From Bacteroidota bacterium (GTDB lineage: Bacteria; Bacteroidota; Ignavibacteria; Kapaibacteriales; HRBIN21), in contig JAUQPL010000001.1 of NCBI GenBank assembly GCA_030550395.1, forward strand, positions 317,795-381,794: a stretch of DNA of 64,000 bases, in the 5' to 3' direction. Positions within the stretch are counted from its first letter, which is position 1. The number at the start of each line of letters is the position of its first letter. A program made the position numbers and the translations under genes. This document shows positions 1-8,385 of the stretch, piece by piece. The notes under the pieces are model-generated. The model did not search any database. It had not been told where the DNA came from and worked only from the letters and a program-made list of their open reading frames with translations.

Positions 1-1050
1 CCATACAACTGTGGTCCACAGATAAACTCCGCTTGCCACGAATTGACCCCTGCCTTCAGTCCCGATGGGCGTTGGCTCCTTTTTGCCTCCAACGGTCATA
101 CGAACGTCGGCGGCTACGACCTCTTCGCCTCCCCTGTTCACCCTGCCTTCTGGCAATGGATTCGCCAAGGGATGCCAGCATTGCCTTCGGATGTCTCACT
201 CCCACAGCCATGGTTCGGGGAAGCGGAAAACCTGGGAATTCCCTTCAATAGCCCCAATGACGAGCTCTCTCCCCTGGCATTAGGGGCGCCTGACTCCCTT
301 CTGTACTGGAGCTCCAATCGGCGAGGAGATTTTGACCTCTACTTCGCTCAACGCTTTGAGCCGCTCGCTACCCCACTCTCCCCAGCTCCACCGCGGACAA
401 TAGAACTTCAGGGACAGGTTCGTGAGCAGGAAACTCAACGCCCCTTGCCCGGAGCTGAAGTGCGCGCCCATCCCCTGGCTGACCCGGCTCCAATTGCAAG
501 GACTACAACGGACAGCACCGGGAGTTATCGCCTGCGCGTCCCTGCCAACACAGAACTGGAGCTCATTGCCCAGGCAGGGGAGGTCTTCTTTGAAATACGT
601 CGTATCCGCACTGGCTCCGCCGATACTGCTTTGCCACCGCTGGAACTCCCAGCCCGATTCTTCCTCCGGCTCAACTTCCCCTTTGACCGCTACGATCAGC
701 CGTACCCATTCGTGCTGGATACCAACGGCATGGAATCCCCCCTCCACTGGCAACAAGCCCTGGACTTACTGGCAGAGAACATACTCCGCTACCGCGATCA
801 ACTCCAACAACTCCTCCTGGTCGGACACACAGACGATATCGGCTCTGCTGAGTACAACCGCTGGCTAGGCAGGAAACGGGTAGAGTTTGTCATCAACGAG
901 CTTATTCGCCGCGGTGTTCCCCGAGAACTCCTGCGAGGGGAATCAGCAGGACAATCGCAACTTCTTCCCCGCGCCAGCAATGAGTCCCCCGAACAATGGC
1001 GCAAACGCTGCCGCCGTGTTGAACTGACGAAGGTACTACGAACTCCATGA
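1..1050 (+). CDS. PorE-like OmpA-family protein (PD40, CRD, OmpA_C), 5' truncated
   Basis: The reading frame is open from the first base, so the N-terminus lies outside the window; the TTG at 43 is internal. Three parts are visible. First comes the end of a WD40/PD40 beta-propeller (a FSPDGRW repeat near bases 55-75). A carboxypeptidase-regulatory-like beta-sandwich follows around bases 400-610 (GQVREQE, GAEVRA, DSTGSYRL). The rest, from about base 650, is a C-terminal OmpA-like peptidoglycan-binding domain (GHTDDIGSAEYN, LGRKRVEFV, RRVEL). This order is the known architecture of PorE, the T9SS lipoprotein that tethers the machinery to peptidoglycan; the TPR region and lipobox of PorE would lie upstream and cannot be checked. 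The next gene starts inside its stop codon (ATGA). A generic Pal-like OmpA protein is the alternative. Confidence 0.8.
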   Translation, partial: PYNCGPQINSACHELTPAFSPDGRWLLFASNGHTNVGGYDLFASPVHPAFWQWIRQGMPALPSDVSLPQPWFGEAENLGIPFNSPNDELSPLALGAPDSLLYWSSNRRGDFDLYFAQRFEPLATPLSPAPPRTIELQGQVREQETQRPLPGAEVRAHPLADPAPIARTTTDSTGSYRLRVPANTELELIAQAGEVFFEIRRIRTGSADTALPPLELPARFFLRLNFPFDRYDQPYPFVLDTNGMESPLHWQQALDLLAENILRYRDQLQQLLLVGHTDDIGSAEYNRWLGRKRVEFVINELIRRGVPRELLRGESAGQSQLLPRASNESPEQWRKRCRRVELTKVLRTP

Positions 1051-3197
1051 CCCTTGCCCGCTCTCCGTCCGCCCGCCGATGGTTTCCCCCGCTGCTCTTG
1101 GTAGGACTCCTGTGGATAGGAGGTTGTGCTTACGTTACCTTCCGCGTCGTCCGCGGACTGCCTTCCCTAGAACAGCTGGAGAACCCTCCTAACGAATTGG
1201 CCACCCGCGTCCTCAGCGCCGATGGAGAGCTCATTGGGCAATTCTTTACCAAACGCCGTGCTTACTTGCCCTTCGATAGCATTCCTCCAGCCTTTCTCCA
1301 CGCTATCATCGCCGCTGAAGACCGTGCCTTCTACCGACACTGGGGCATCCACCTGGCGCGCATCTTCAAAGCCTTCATCAAGAACGTACTCGCCGGCGAT
1401 CTGACCCGAGAAGGTGCCTCCACAATTACGCAGCAACTGGCGCGCAACCTCTACTTCGGACGCGAAGTCACCCTCTGGCGCAAGCTCCGTGAAGCTATCA
1501 CCGCCATTCAACTGGAGCGAACCTATAGCAAGCGTGAAATTTTGGAGATGTACACCAACACGGTCTACTTCGGCCGCGGTGCTTACGGATTAGCCGTTGC
1601 CTCCCAGGTCTACTTTGACAAATCGCCTTCTGAGCTTACATTGGCCGAGTGCGCTTATCTGGTAGCTCTGCTGAAGGCCCCGGAACTGTACGATGCTCGC
1701 CAATTTCCCGAGCGCGCCCTCCAACGGCGCAACCTTGTACTCCGCCTTATGTGGGAAAATGGCTTCATCAGCGAAGCCCAGGCTCGCATGGCGATGCGGG
1801 AGCCCATCCGTCTTGCTGAAGAGTCAACTTTACGAACGAACCTGGAGATAGCACCGCACTTTCTGGAAATGGTCCGCCAAGCTGTCAGCCAAGACTGGCG
1901 TCTGCGGGGATATGACCTTTACCGAGATGGGTTGACCATCTACACCACCCTCAACGCCCGCCTCCAGCGGTATGCCTTCGCCGCCGTCCGCGAACACCTT
2001 GCAGAGTACCAACGCCTCTTTGACCGACTTTGGAAATGGACACCCACTGTGAGCTCACAGCTTCTTGAGCAAGCCATTCGACGCGATCCACGCTACCTGT
2101 CCGCCCCACCGGAAGAACGCGAGCGCATTGCCCAGCAACTTCGCCGCGACCGCCGCTTCGTCGACTCTGTCCGCTACGCCGCCACTCGCATCCAAGTCGG
2201 CTTCGTTGCCCTTGACCTCTCCACAGGCGATATCGTGGCATTAGTAGGAGCTGCCCCTGGAATTCCCGGAGCCCCATATCCAGTGCGCTCCTTTCTCAAC
2301 CACGTTACGCAAATTCGCCGACAGCCAGGGTCAGCATTTAAGCCATTCGTATACGCTGCCGCACTCCGGCATGGACTCTCCCCTGATTCCGTCCTGCCCA
2401 GCGGCCCCTTCCGCTACACCCTGGCCGATGGCTCCCTCTGGCAACCCAAGGGCTCAGGCGAACAGTTCGGGGAAATGGTCTCCCTACGGACAGCCTTGAA
2501 GTATTCCATCAACTCCGTTGCTGCCCGCTTGATTATTCAATACACGACCCCTCGGGAAGTTGCTGACTTAGCCCAGCGAATGGGTATCACAACGCCCTTG
2601 CGCCCTGTCCCTGCCCTGGCACTGGGAGCTTCCGAGGTCAGCCCATTAGAGCTGACGAATGCCTACGCCACAATTGCTCGCCAGGGGATCCGCATAGAGC
2701 CGCGCTTTCTCCTCCGCGTAGAGGACCGCCACGGAAACATCATCGTGGATGAGACAGCTACTCGCTCCGTCTCCGACGCACTCCCTGCGACCGTGGCTCA
2801 GCAACTGACCGCCATGCTGATTTCCGTGGTCGACGGCGGCACCGGCAGCGCTATCCGCCGTTGGTATACCGGCCCCGCCGCTGGCAAAACAGGTACTACG
2901 AACGACTTCGCTGATGCCTGGTTTATTGGCTTCACCCCTGACTTGGTCGCCGGTGTTTGGGTCGGCTTCGATGACCGCCGCATCACTTTTACCGACTGGT
3001 ACGGACAAGGAGGACGCGCCGCTGCCCCAATCTGGGGACGCTTCATGGCGAAAGTTTACACCGACACAACTCGCCTTTACCGCCACCGTAGCTTCACTCT
3101 CCCCGATACCCTGCAACGCCCCCCCGATACCCTGCGCCCCGAATTGCTCCTGAATCCACCTCCCGATTTCCTTCCCTCACCCCCACCGTCCCCATAG
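1047..3197 (+). CDS. mrcA: Penicillin-binding protein 1A (class A PBP)
   Basis: This is a bifunctional peptidoglycan synthase that polymerises lipid II and cross-links stem peptides at the outer face of the inner membrane. An N-terminal membrane anchor spans about residues 13-30. The GT51 transglycosylase domain has the catalytic Glu in EDRAFY (E91), REGASTITQQ near 121-130 and the KREILEMYTN block. The transpeptidase domain carries all three penicillin-binding motifs: SAFK (S429, K432), SIN (S487) and KTGT (K614). A proline-rich tail ends the protein. At 716 aa it is of usual size for the family. The ATG overlaps the stop of the PorE-like gene by 4 nt, so the two are probably co-translated. 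The stop lies 4 bp from the convergent clpS stop, with no hairpin between them. Confidence 0.95.
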   Translation: MTLARSPSARRWFPPLLLVGLLWIGGCAYVTFRVVRGLPSLEQLENPPNELATRVLSADGELIGQFFTKRRAYLPFDSIPPAFLHAIIAAEDRAFYRHWGIHLARIFKAFIKNVLAGDLTREGASTITQQLARNLYFGREVTLWRKLREAITAIQLERTYSKREILEMYTNTVYFGRGAYGLAVASQVYFDKSPSELTLAECAYLVALLKAPELYDARQFPERALQRRNLVLRLMWENGFISEAQARMAMREPIRLAEESTLRTNLEIAPHFLEMVRQAVSQDWRLRGYDLYRDGLTIYTTLNARLQRYAFAAVREHLAEYQRLFDRLWKWTPTVSSQLLEQAIRRDPRYLSAPPEERERIAQQLRRDRRFVDSVRYAATRIQVGFVALDLSTGDIVALVGAAPGIPGAPYPVRSFLNHVTQIRRQPGSAFKPFVYAAALRHGLSPDSVLPSGPFRYTLADGSLWQPKGSGEQFGEMVSLRTALKYSINSVAARLIIQYTTPREVADLAQRMGITTPLRPVPALALGASEVSPLELTNAYATIARQGIRIEPRFLLRVEDRHGNIIVDETATRSVSDALPATVAQQLTAMLISVVDGGTGSAIRRWYTGPAAGKTGTTNDFADAWFIGFTPDLVAGVWVGFDDRRITFTDWYGQGGRAAAPIWGRFMAKVYTDTTRLYRHRSFTLPDTLQRPPDTLRPELLLNPPPDFLPSPPPSP

Positions 3198-3201
3198 AGG
3201 C

Positions 3202-3498
3202 TCAATACTCAATTTGCGTGTGCAGCGCAATCTCCTCCAAAATGCTGCTAACCCGCAAGCACTCCGCTAAACTCCCTTCATACACCGCTGCTTTCCCGCG
3301 AGTGTGTACCTCCCATGTCAAGGCTTCTGCTCGCTCCCGCCCACAGCCTGTCGCCTTCATCAACTGCACGATAACCTCCTCAAAGGTGTGCCAATCATCG
3401 TTGTACAAAATCACCTTTGCCGGAATGTCGACTCCGGTAATATCCTGTTCCAAAACTTCAGACTCCTCCTGCGGTCGGGTAAGTGCACCAACGACCAT
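3202..3498 (-). CDS. clpS: ATP-dependent Clp protease adaptor ClpS
   Basis: ClpS binds the ClpA/ClpC N-domain and delivers N-degron substrates. The core LYNDDWHTFEEVI, the helix with ERAEAL and the VHTRGKA block are diagnostic; the NDD segment and the following helix form the N-degron pocket. The frame opens at 3555, but a TAATTTTG promoter -7 box lies at 3543-3550 over its first codons, so that ATG would fall inside the promoter. Starting at 3498 gives 98 aa, normal for ClpS; 3534 is another possibility. No clpA or clpC gene is present here. Identity is certain; the start is inferred. Confidence 0.9.
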   Translation of the reverse strand: MVVGALTRPQEESEVLEQDITGVDIPAKVILYNDDWHTFEEVIVQLMKATGCGRERAEALTWEVHTRGKAAVYEGSLAECLRVSSILEEIALHTQIEY

Positions 3499-3542
3499 GG
3501 GACAATCAAGAAACGTGGGGAACAAACCGCTCATGACTGTTA

Positions 3543-3550
3543 CAAAATTA
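3543..3550 (-). promoter_or_regulatory. Bacteroidota-type -7 box for clpS
   Basis: On the minus strand the bases read TAATTTTG, a full match to the TAnnTTTG -7 consensus of Bacteroidota primary sigma factors. It lies 45 nt before the preferred clpS start. No convincing TTG -33 element is seen at the usual distance. Confidence 0.45.
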
Positions 3551-3560
3551 GCCAACCCCG

Positions 3561-3568
3561 TATTTTCG
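3561..3568 (+). promoter_or_regulatory. Possible -7 box for the CADD-like gene
   Basis: TATTTTCG differs from TAnnTTTG at one position and lies 44 nt upstream of the forward gene at 3612. With the clpS box it would make a compact divergent promoter in a 113-bp gap. Weak support on its own. Confidence 0.25.
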
Positions 3569-3611
3569 TGCTGCCAAATCAGACCAAAGTAGTCCTCTTT
3601 TGGAGAGCCTA

Positions 3612-4307
3612 ATGATGATACAAGACTTCCTGCAAGCCTTGGACACCGTCATTACAGAGCGCCACATGCTGCATCATCCCTTCTACCAGCTTTGGAACGA
3701 AGGGGCACTGACACTTCCTATCTTGCGGGAATATGCCAAAGAGTACCACTTGCATGTCTATACCTTTCCGACTTTTGTCAGTGCCACGCATGCTCGCTGC
3801 CATGACCTTGCCATTCGGCAGATGCTGCTGGAAAATCTTTTTGAAGAAGAGCATGGTCCGGACAACCATCCGGAGCTGTGGGTGCGCTTTGCTGAGGCCC
3901 TGGGCGTGGAGCGGGGAGAGTTATTCCAGCATCAGTACCTACCCCAGACTCGCATTGCCGTGGAACTCCTGAAGGAGCTTGCTTTCCGTCCTCATCCTGC
4001 CGAGGGACTTGCCGCTCTTTACGCCTACGAATCCCAGGTTCCTGAAGTCGCTGCGGTCAAGCTCGAAGGTCTCCGCCGGTACTACGGTATCACTGATGAG
4101 CGAGCCCTGGCATTTTTCACTGTCCATCTCCATGCGGATGAAATCCATCGCGCCGTGCTCCGGGAGGCCTTAGCCCAGGTGTGTGCGACACCACAAGAGC
4201 AGGAACGCGCCTTGGAAGCTGCCCGTGAAGCCGCTGACGCTTTGAACCTCTTGCTGGACGGTGTCTATCAAACATACTGTCTGACCCCCCAACTGCTGCG
4301 CAACTGA
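3612..4307 (+). CDS. CADD-type p-aminobenzoate synthase (heme-oxygenase-fold diiron protein)
   Basis: This protein matches chlamydial CADD (CT610), an enzyme that makes the folate precursor p-aminobenzoate from its own tyrosine. With the start at ATG 3612 (GGAGAG at 3602-3607) the numbering runs two behind C. trachomatis CADD. Every key residue is present: the sacrificial Tyr (Y25, HPFY motif), metal ligands E79 and H86 (EEEHG..NH), Y139/E140 in YESQ, the amine-donor Lys (K150) and H172/D176/H179 in the VHLHADEIH block. Length is 231 aa, as in CADD. The residue equivalences are recalled from the published family, not computed. PqqC/TenA relatives share the fold but lack this set. Its stop overlaps the next start (TGATG), suggesting co-transcription with the FAD/Fe-S gene, though no functional link is obvious. 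Confidence 0.85.
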   Translation: MMIQDFLQALDTVITERHMLHHPFYQLWNEGALTLPILREYAKEYHLHVYTFPTFVSATHARCHDLAIRQMLLENLFEEEHGPDNHPELWVRFAEALGVERGELFQHQYLPQTRIAVELLKELAFRPHPAEGLAALYAYESQVPEVAAVKLEGLRRYYGITDERALAFFTVHLHADEIHRAVLREALAQVCATPQEQERALEAAREAADALNLLLDGVYQTYCLTPQLLRN

Positions 4308-7072
4308 TGGATGAGCTTGCACCGGAGGTGGAACAGGCACTTCGTTCTGCTCTGCCACAGGGGTGCGTCCACACTGACGAGATTACACGGATAGCCTTCG
4401 CCTCGGATGCAAGCCTATACTGGTATATACCCCGGGCTGTCGTCTTCCCCTGTAGCATTGCTGATATCCAGCAGCTCTTCGCCTGGAGCCGAACCCACAA
4501 GATTCCCTTGACCTTTCGTGCCGCCGGTACGAGCCTGTCTGGACAAGCTGTGACCGAAGGAGTCTTAGTAGAAGTCCGCCGCCACTGGCAACGGTGGGAA
4601 ATTTTGGACGGGGGACGCCGTGTGCGGGTACAAGCAGGAGTACGAGCAGGGCTGATAAACGAACGATTACGCCCCTACTGGCGCCGCCTGGGACCTGACC
4701 CCGCTTCGGTAGAGGTCTGCACTGTCGGAGGCATTGTTGCCAATAACGCCAGCGGGATGTGTTGCGGCACACGGGATACAGCATATCGCACCCTGGAATC
4801 CCTCGTCGTCGTCCTACCCAACGGACTTGTCTTCGATACCGGAGCAGCTGAGGCAGATTGCCTCCTCTGGGAAAAGGCGCCCGCCATTGCTGAAGGACTC
4901 CTCCGTATCCGCCACCATATCCTGAACTCCCCCGGACTCCGGGAACGCATCCGCCGCAAGTACCAGCTGAAGAACACGGTCGGCTATAGCTTGAATGCCT
5001 TCATTGACTACGACAGCCCGACGCATATTCTGGCCCACCTTATGGTCGGCTCAGAAGGTACGCTCGGCTTCTTGGCTGAAATCGTGCTCCGAACTGTACC
5101 GGACCCACCTCTCCGACTAACGGGCTTTGCTCTTTTCCCAACCCCGGAGGAAGCCTGCAGCTGTGTGCCCGCTCTACGGGAACTCGGTGCCGACGCTGTA
5201 GAACTGCTGGACGCTGCCTCCCTACGGGCCCTTGCCGGACGCCCCGGGGTCCCGATCAGCGCAGAACACTGCACACCGACATCTACAGCCTTGCTCTTTG
5301 AGTACCAACGCTTCACCTGGAGCGAACTGGAAGAATGCCAACAGCAGACCGCTGCACGTCTATCCTCAGCATCCCTCCTTGCACCTGTGTTCTTCAGCTC
5401 CGATGGGGCCCCTCATCTGTGGGCAGCCCGGCGCAGCCTGTATCCGACCGTCGCCGCCCGACGCCCACCGGGGACAACCCCCATTAGCGAAGACATCGCC
5501 GTCCCGCTGGAAGCCCTCCCCGATACAATCCACCAGCTCCGCCGCCTCTTCCTCCAGTATGGGTACCCGGATGCCGTCATCTTCGGACACGCCAAAGATG
5601 GAAACCTCCACTTCGTACTGCCCCAACCTTTAACTACTGCGCAGGATACCGAACGCTACGCCGCACTCATGGAGGAAGTTGTGTCCCTGGTCCTCCGTTA
5701 TGGCGGCTCCCTCAAGGCAGAGCACGGAACCGGACGGAACATGGCTCCTTTCGTCCGCGCAGAGTGGGGCGAAGAGGCATACGAACTCATGTGGTTCCTC
5801 AAACGCTTGATTGACCCCGACGGCATTCTCAACCCCGATGTCATCCTTAGCCGCCGGGAACGGCTCCACTTGCAGCATCTCAAGCCCCTCCCAATTACCC
5901 ATTCCGAATTGGACCGCTGCATGGAATGCGGCTTCTGCGAACCGGTCTGCCCAAGCCGAGATCTAACCCTGACTCCCCGGCAACGGATTGTTCTGCTCCG
6001 TCATTGCGACAAGACTTCCCACCGCTTATGGCAGTATGCCCTCATGGATACCTGTGCTACCGATGGGCTCTGCCAACTCCAATGCCCCGTGGGCATTAAC
6101 ACAGGGGATATCATCCGCGCACTCCGGCAGCAACAGCACTCCTCCCTTTCCCACCGATTGGCAAGTGGGCTGGCGCGGCACTTCGGCGCTGTTGATACCC
6201 TCCTGCGCACCCTCCTCCACAGCGGACACGCCGTCTCCCGCCTCCTGGGTTCCCATCGCCTGCATCGGCTGACTACCTACCTCCATCGCTGGAGCAGAGG
6301 CACCTTGCCGCACTGGAGCCCATCCCTCCGACATCCCCTTCCCCGACAGCGGACAACGCTGCCTCTAAAGCCAGGCTCCGCCCTCCTCTTCGTAAGCTGT
6401 CCTGCTCGCTGGTCGGGGGCACCGGAAACGTTGGTCTTGCCCTCCCTTGCCCACCACTGTGGGGAAGAACTTGCCCTCTTCCCTGACTCACACCGATTCT
6501 GCTGCGGTCTACTCTTTGCTTCCAAGGGATTCCACCCGGCTGCCATAAATGCCCTGCGACAGCTCCAGGCAGAGATAACTCGCCTCCAACCGCGGATGGT
6601 CGTCGTAGAAGGCAGTTCCTGTGCCTATTGGCTCAAAAGGCATGGGACCTCGGAGCCGGCAATGCTGATGGACAGTACCGAGTACATAAGCCACCTCCTT
6701 GACCATCGCCCCATCGCACGTCGGCGCAACTGCATTGCTCTGCACATCCCATGCTCAGCTCGCCTGATGGGCATCCAAGAGCACATGCTCCGAGTAGCCC
6801 ACGCCTGCGCCGAACACGTCCTTACTCCGCCACTGCCCGCCTGTTGCGGTGCTGCAGGCGATTTATGGCTCACCCATCCAGAGCTTGCCTCCAGAGCAAT
6901 CCAGAGTCTACAACACTACTGGTACAACGATAGCACCCCAACCGAAGGGTACAGCAGCAATCCACCCTGTGAAATGGCCTTGGAAAGCCTCACCCACTTT
7001 CCGTGGAGGCCGCTGACGGCCCTCTTTGTCTGGGCGACTGCACCGCCGGCACCACAAAGCCCGAAGGTATAA
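4307..7072 (+). CDS. FAD-binding and Fe-S-binding oxidoreductase (D-lactate/2-hydroxyacid dehydrogenase, YdiJ/GlpC-type fusion)
   Basis: The 921-aa protein has an N-terminal PCMH-type FAD domain (GTSLSGQ near 75, VGGIVANNASG near 140, GSEGTLGF near 248). A substrate/FAD-oxidase C domain follows (PISEDIAVP near 392, FGHAKDGNLHF, EHGTGRN near 472). Then come two ferredoxin-like 4Fe-4S motifs (CMECGFCEPVC near 540 and CATDGLCQLQCPVG near 585) and two CCG domains (CPAR/FCCG and CSAR/ACCG). Proteins of this layout oxidise D-lactate or related 2-hydroxy acids and pass electrons to the respiratory chain; the exact substrate cannot be read from sequence. It starts inside the previous stop. Its last 83 bp overlap the 3' end of the convergent GT9 gene. 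Confidence 0.88.
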   Translation: MDELAPEVEQALRSALPQGCVHTDEITRIAFASDASLYWYIPRAVVFPCSIADIQQLFAWSRTHKIPLTFRAAGTSLSGQAVTEGVLVEVRRHWQRWEILDGGRRVRVQAGVRAGLINERLRPYWRRLGPDPASVEVCTVGGIVANNASGMCCGTRDTAYRTLESLVVVLPNGLVFDTGAAEADCLLWEKAPAIAEGLLRIRHHILNSPGLRERIRRKYQLKNTVGYSLNAFIDYDSPTHILAHLMVGSEGTLGFLAEIVLRTVPDPPLRLTGFALFPTPEEACSCVPALRELGADAVELLDAASLRALAGRPGVPISAEHCTPTSTALLFEYQRFTWSELEECQQQTAARLSSASLLAPVFFSSDGAPHLWAARRSLYPTVAARRPPGTTPISEDIAVPLEALPDTIHQLRRLFLQYGYPDAVIFGHAKDGNLHFVLPQPLTTAQDTERYAALMEEVVSLVLRYGGSLKAEHGTGRNMAPFVRAEWGEEAYELMWFLKRLIDPDGILNPDVILSRRERLHLQHLKPLPITHSELDRCMECGFCEPVCPSRDLTLTPRQRIVLLRHCDKTSHRLWQYALMDTCATDGLCQLQCPVGINTGDIIRALRQQQHSSLSHRLASGLARHFGAVDTLLRTLLHSGHAVSRLLGSHRLHRLTTYLHRWSRGTLPHWSPSLRHPLPRQRTTLPLKPGSALLFVSCPARWSGAPETLVLPSLAHHCGEELALFPDSHRFCCGLLFASKGFHPAAINALRQLQAEITRLQPRMVVVEGSSCAYWLKRHGTSEPAMLMDSTEYISHLLDHRPIARRRNCIALHIPCSARLMGIQEHMLRVAHACAEHVLTPPLPACCGAAGDLWLTHPELASRAIQSLQHYWYNDSTPTEGYSSNPPCEMALESLTHFPWRPLTALFVWATAPPAPQSPKV

Positions 7073-8381
7073 CCCGGTGAAGCAAGTGCTCCACTGCTTC
7101 AACGATAGCCCCTGGCGGCATAAACGAAATCCCTTCCAAGGCCGGACTGACCGCCAGCACGAAAGGAACTCCGAACGGATACCATTCCATCACCTTGATA
7201 AGCTCACTGTAAAGTCCCACAACGGGTTTGCCCAACGCCGCAGCAATATGCACAATTGCCGTATCTGGTGTCAGTATCCACGATGCTCCCGCAAGAAGGG
7301 CAATGATCTCCGGCAGACTTCCCCGAAACAGACGACACCGCGGGTGCCTCAGCCAGTCAACAAGGCTCTCTGCCCATCTCCGGTGCTTCGGTGAAGCAAT
7401 GACGAGAAGCTCTACCTCTGGTAATCGCTCAAGCAGCTCACGGCAGACCAACAGGGCATGGTGAGGCATCCAGGAGCGGTTTGCCGTATACGCCGACAAA
7501 TTGATGACAACATACGGACGCCCTGGTAATTCTTGCCACCGTTGGGAGATGTCCCCTTCGGCCGAAACCGGAAATTGCCTCGGGGCACATGTGCCAAGTC
7601 CCCAGCGGTAGAGCTGTTCGAAAACGCGCTCCCATGCGTGCACGGATATGGGCACATAAGGCTGCGGCTGTTGTTCAACGGGAATCGACGGGACAAGGGT
7701 CTGCTGTCCCATCTGCAGAAGAGCTTGCATCCAATGCTGTCGCCAGTGGGACAACTCCAACTGGCGGTGGAACACTTGTCCATAGACCAACGCCCGTTCT
7801 CCATGCCGCGGCACAACGTACTCAGCCCCTGGAGCAATCGCCCGTGCCAAAACGGCTGCTTTACTCATGTGGGTAAAGACCAAAGCGAAGACGACATCGT
7901 ACTCCCCTCGGAGCCGAGCAATAGCTTTGAGCCAGGAGAAATGGGGTGCATGGCGAGGATGCAGAGGGTAGTGAACATCCACGTGGGGGTCTTGGGCAGC
8001 CAACATATCGTTACGCGTGGACGTCACCACAGTAATCCGTGCACCAGGCAATCCCCGCCGCAACCACCGTAGGAGTGGGGTTGTCACGACATAATCCCCC
8101 ACTGCATCATAGCGGAATACCAGCACTGAGCGAACCCGCTCTCCTGGGATAGGCTCTGCGGGGTTAAAGCGTGTCTGAGCACGGAGCAAGCGGAAGAGGA
8201 GTCGCCGTGGCGGTGCTACGTCCGTTCCAGGCTGCTGCACCCAGTCAAAAGGCGGTTGGAAATCCGGTAAGCACGCCGGATGAGCCCAAGGCAAGAGGAC
8301 ATAGGCACGCCTGCGATGCTCAAGCTCCCTCAGCTGTTGTGCCGCCCGTCGGGGCTCTTCCACACATTCCCAGGCTACCAT
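6990..8381 (-). CDS. Glycosyltransferase family 9 (heptosyltransferase-like)
   Basis: GT9 enzymes add heptose or related sugars to the LPS core. About 85 residues of unassigned sequence precede the GT-B fold, which starts at SVLVFRYDAVGDYVVTTP. The C-terminal half has INLSAYTANRSW, LVIASPKH, ILTPDTAIVHIAAALGKP and VVGLYSE. The frame is open back to 8477, but the ATG at 8381 lies 4 bp after the sprA stop, avoids a 92-bp overlap and gives 463 aa. It is the last gene downstream of sprA on this strand. Its acceptor may be a glycan other than LPS core, because the CxPC-type C-terminal motif of WaaF-like enzymes is missing. The 3' end overlaps the convergent FAD/Fe-S gene by 83 bp. Confidence 0.8.
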   Translation of the reverse strand: MVAWECVEEPRRAAQQLRELEHRRRAYVLLPWAHPACLPDFQPPFDWVQQPGTDVAPPRRLLFRLLRAQTRFNPAEPIPGERVRSVLVFRYDAVGDYVVTTPLLRWLRRGLPGARITVVTSTRNDMLAAQDPHVDVHYPLHPRHAPHFSWLKAIARLRGEYDVVFALVFTHMSKAAVLARAIAPGAEYVVPRHGERALVYGQVFHRQLELSHWRQHWMQALLQMGQQTLVPSIPVEQQPQPYVPISVHAWERVFEQLYRWGLGTCAPRQFPVSAEGDISQRWQELPGRPYVVINLSAYTANRSWMPHHALLVCRELLERLPEVELLVIASPKHRRWAESLVDWLRHPRCRLFRGSLPEIIALLAGASWILTPDTAIVHIAAALGKPVVGLYSELIKVMEWYPFGVPFVLAVSPALEGISFMPPGAIVEAVEHLLHRVIPSGFVVPAVQSPRQRGPSAASTESG

Positions 8382-8385
8382 CCCG

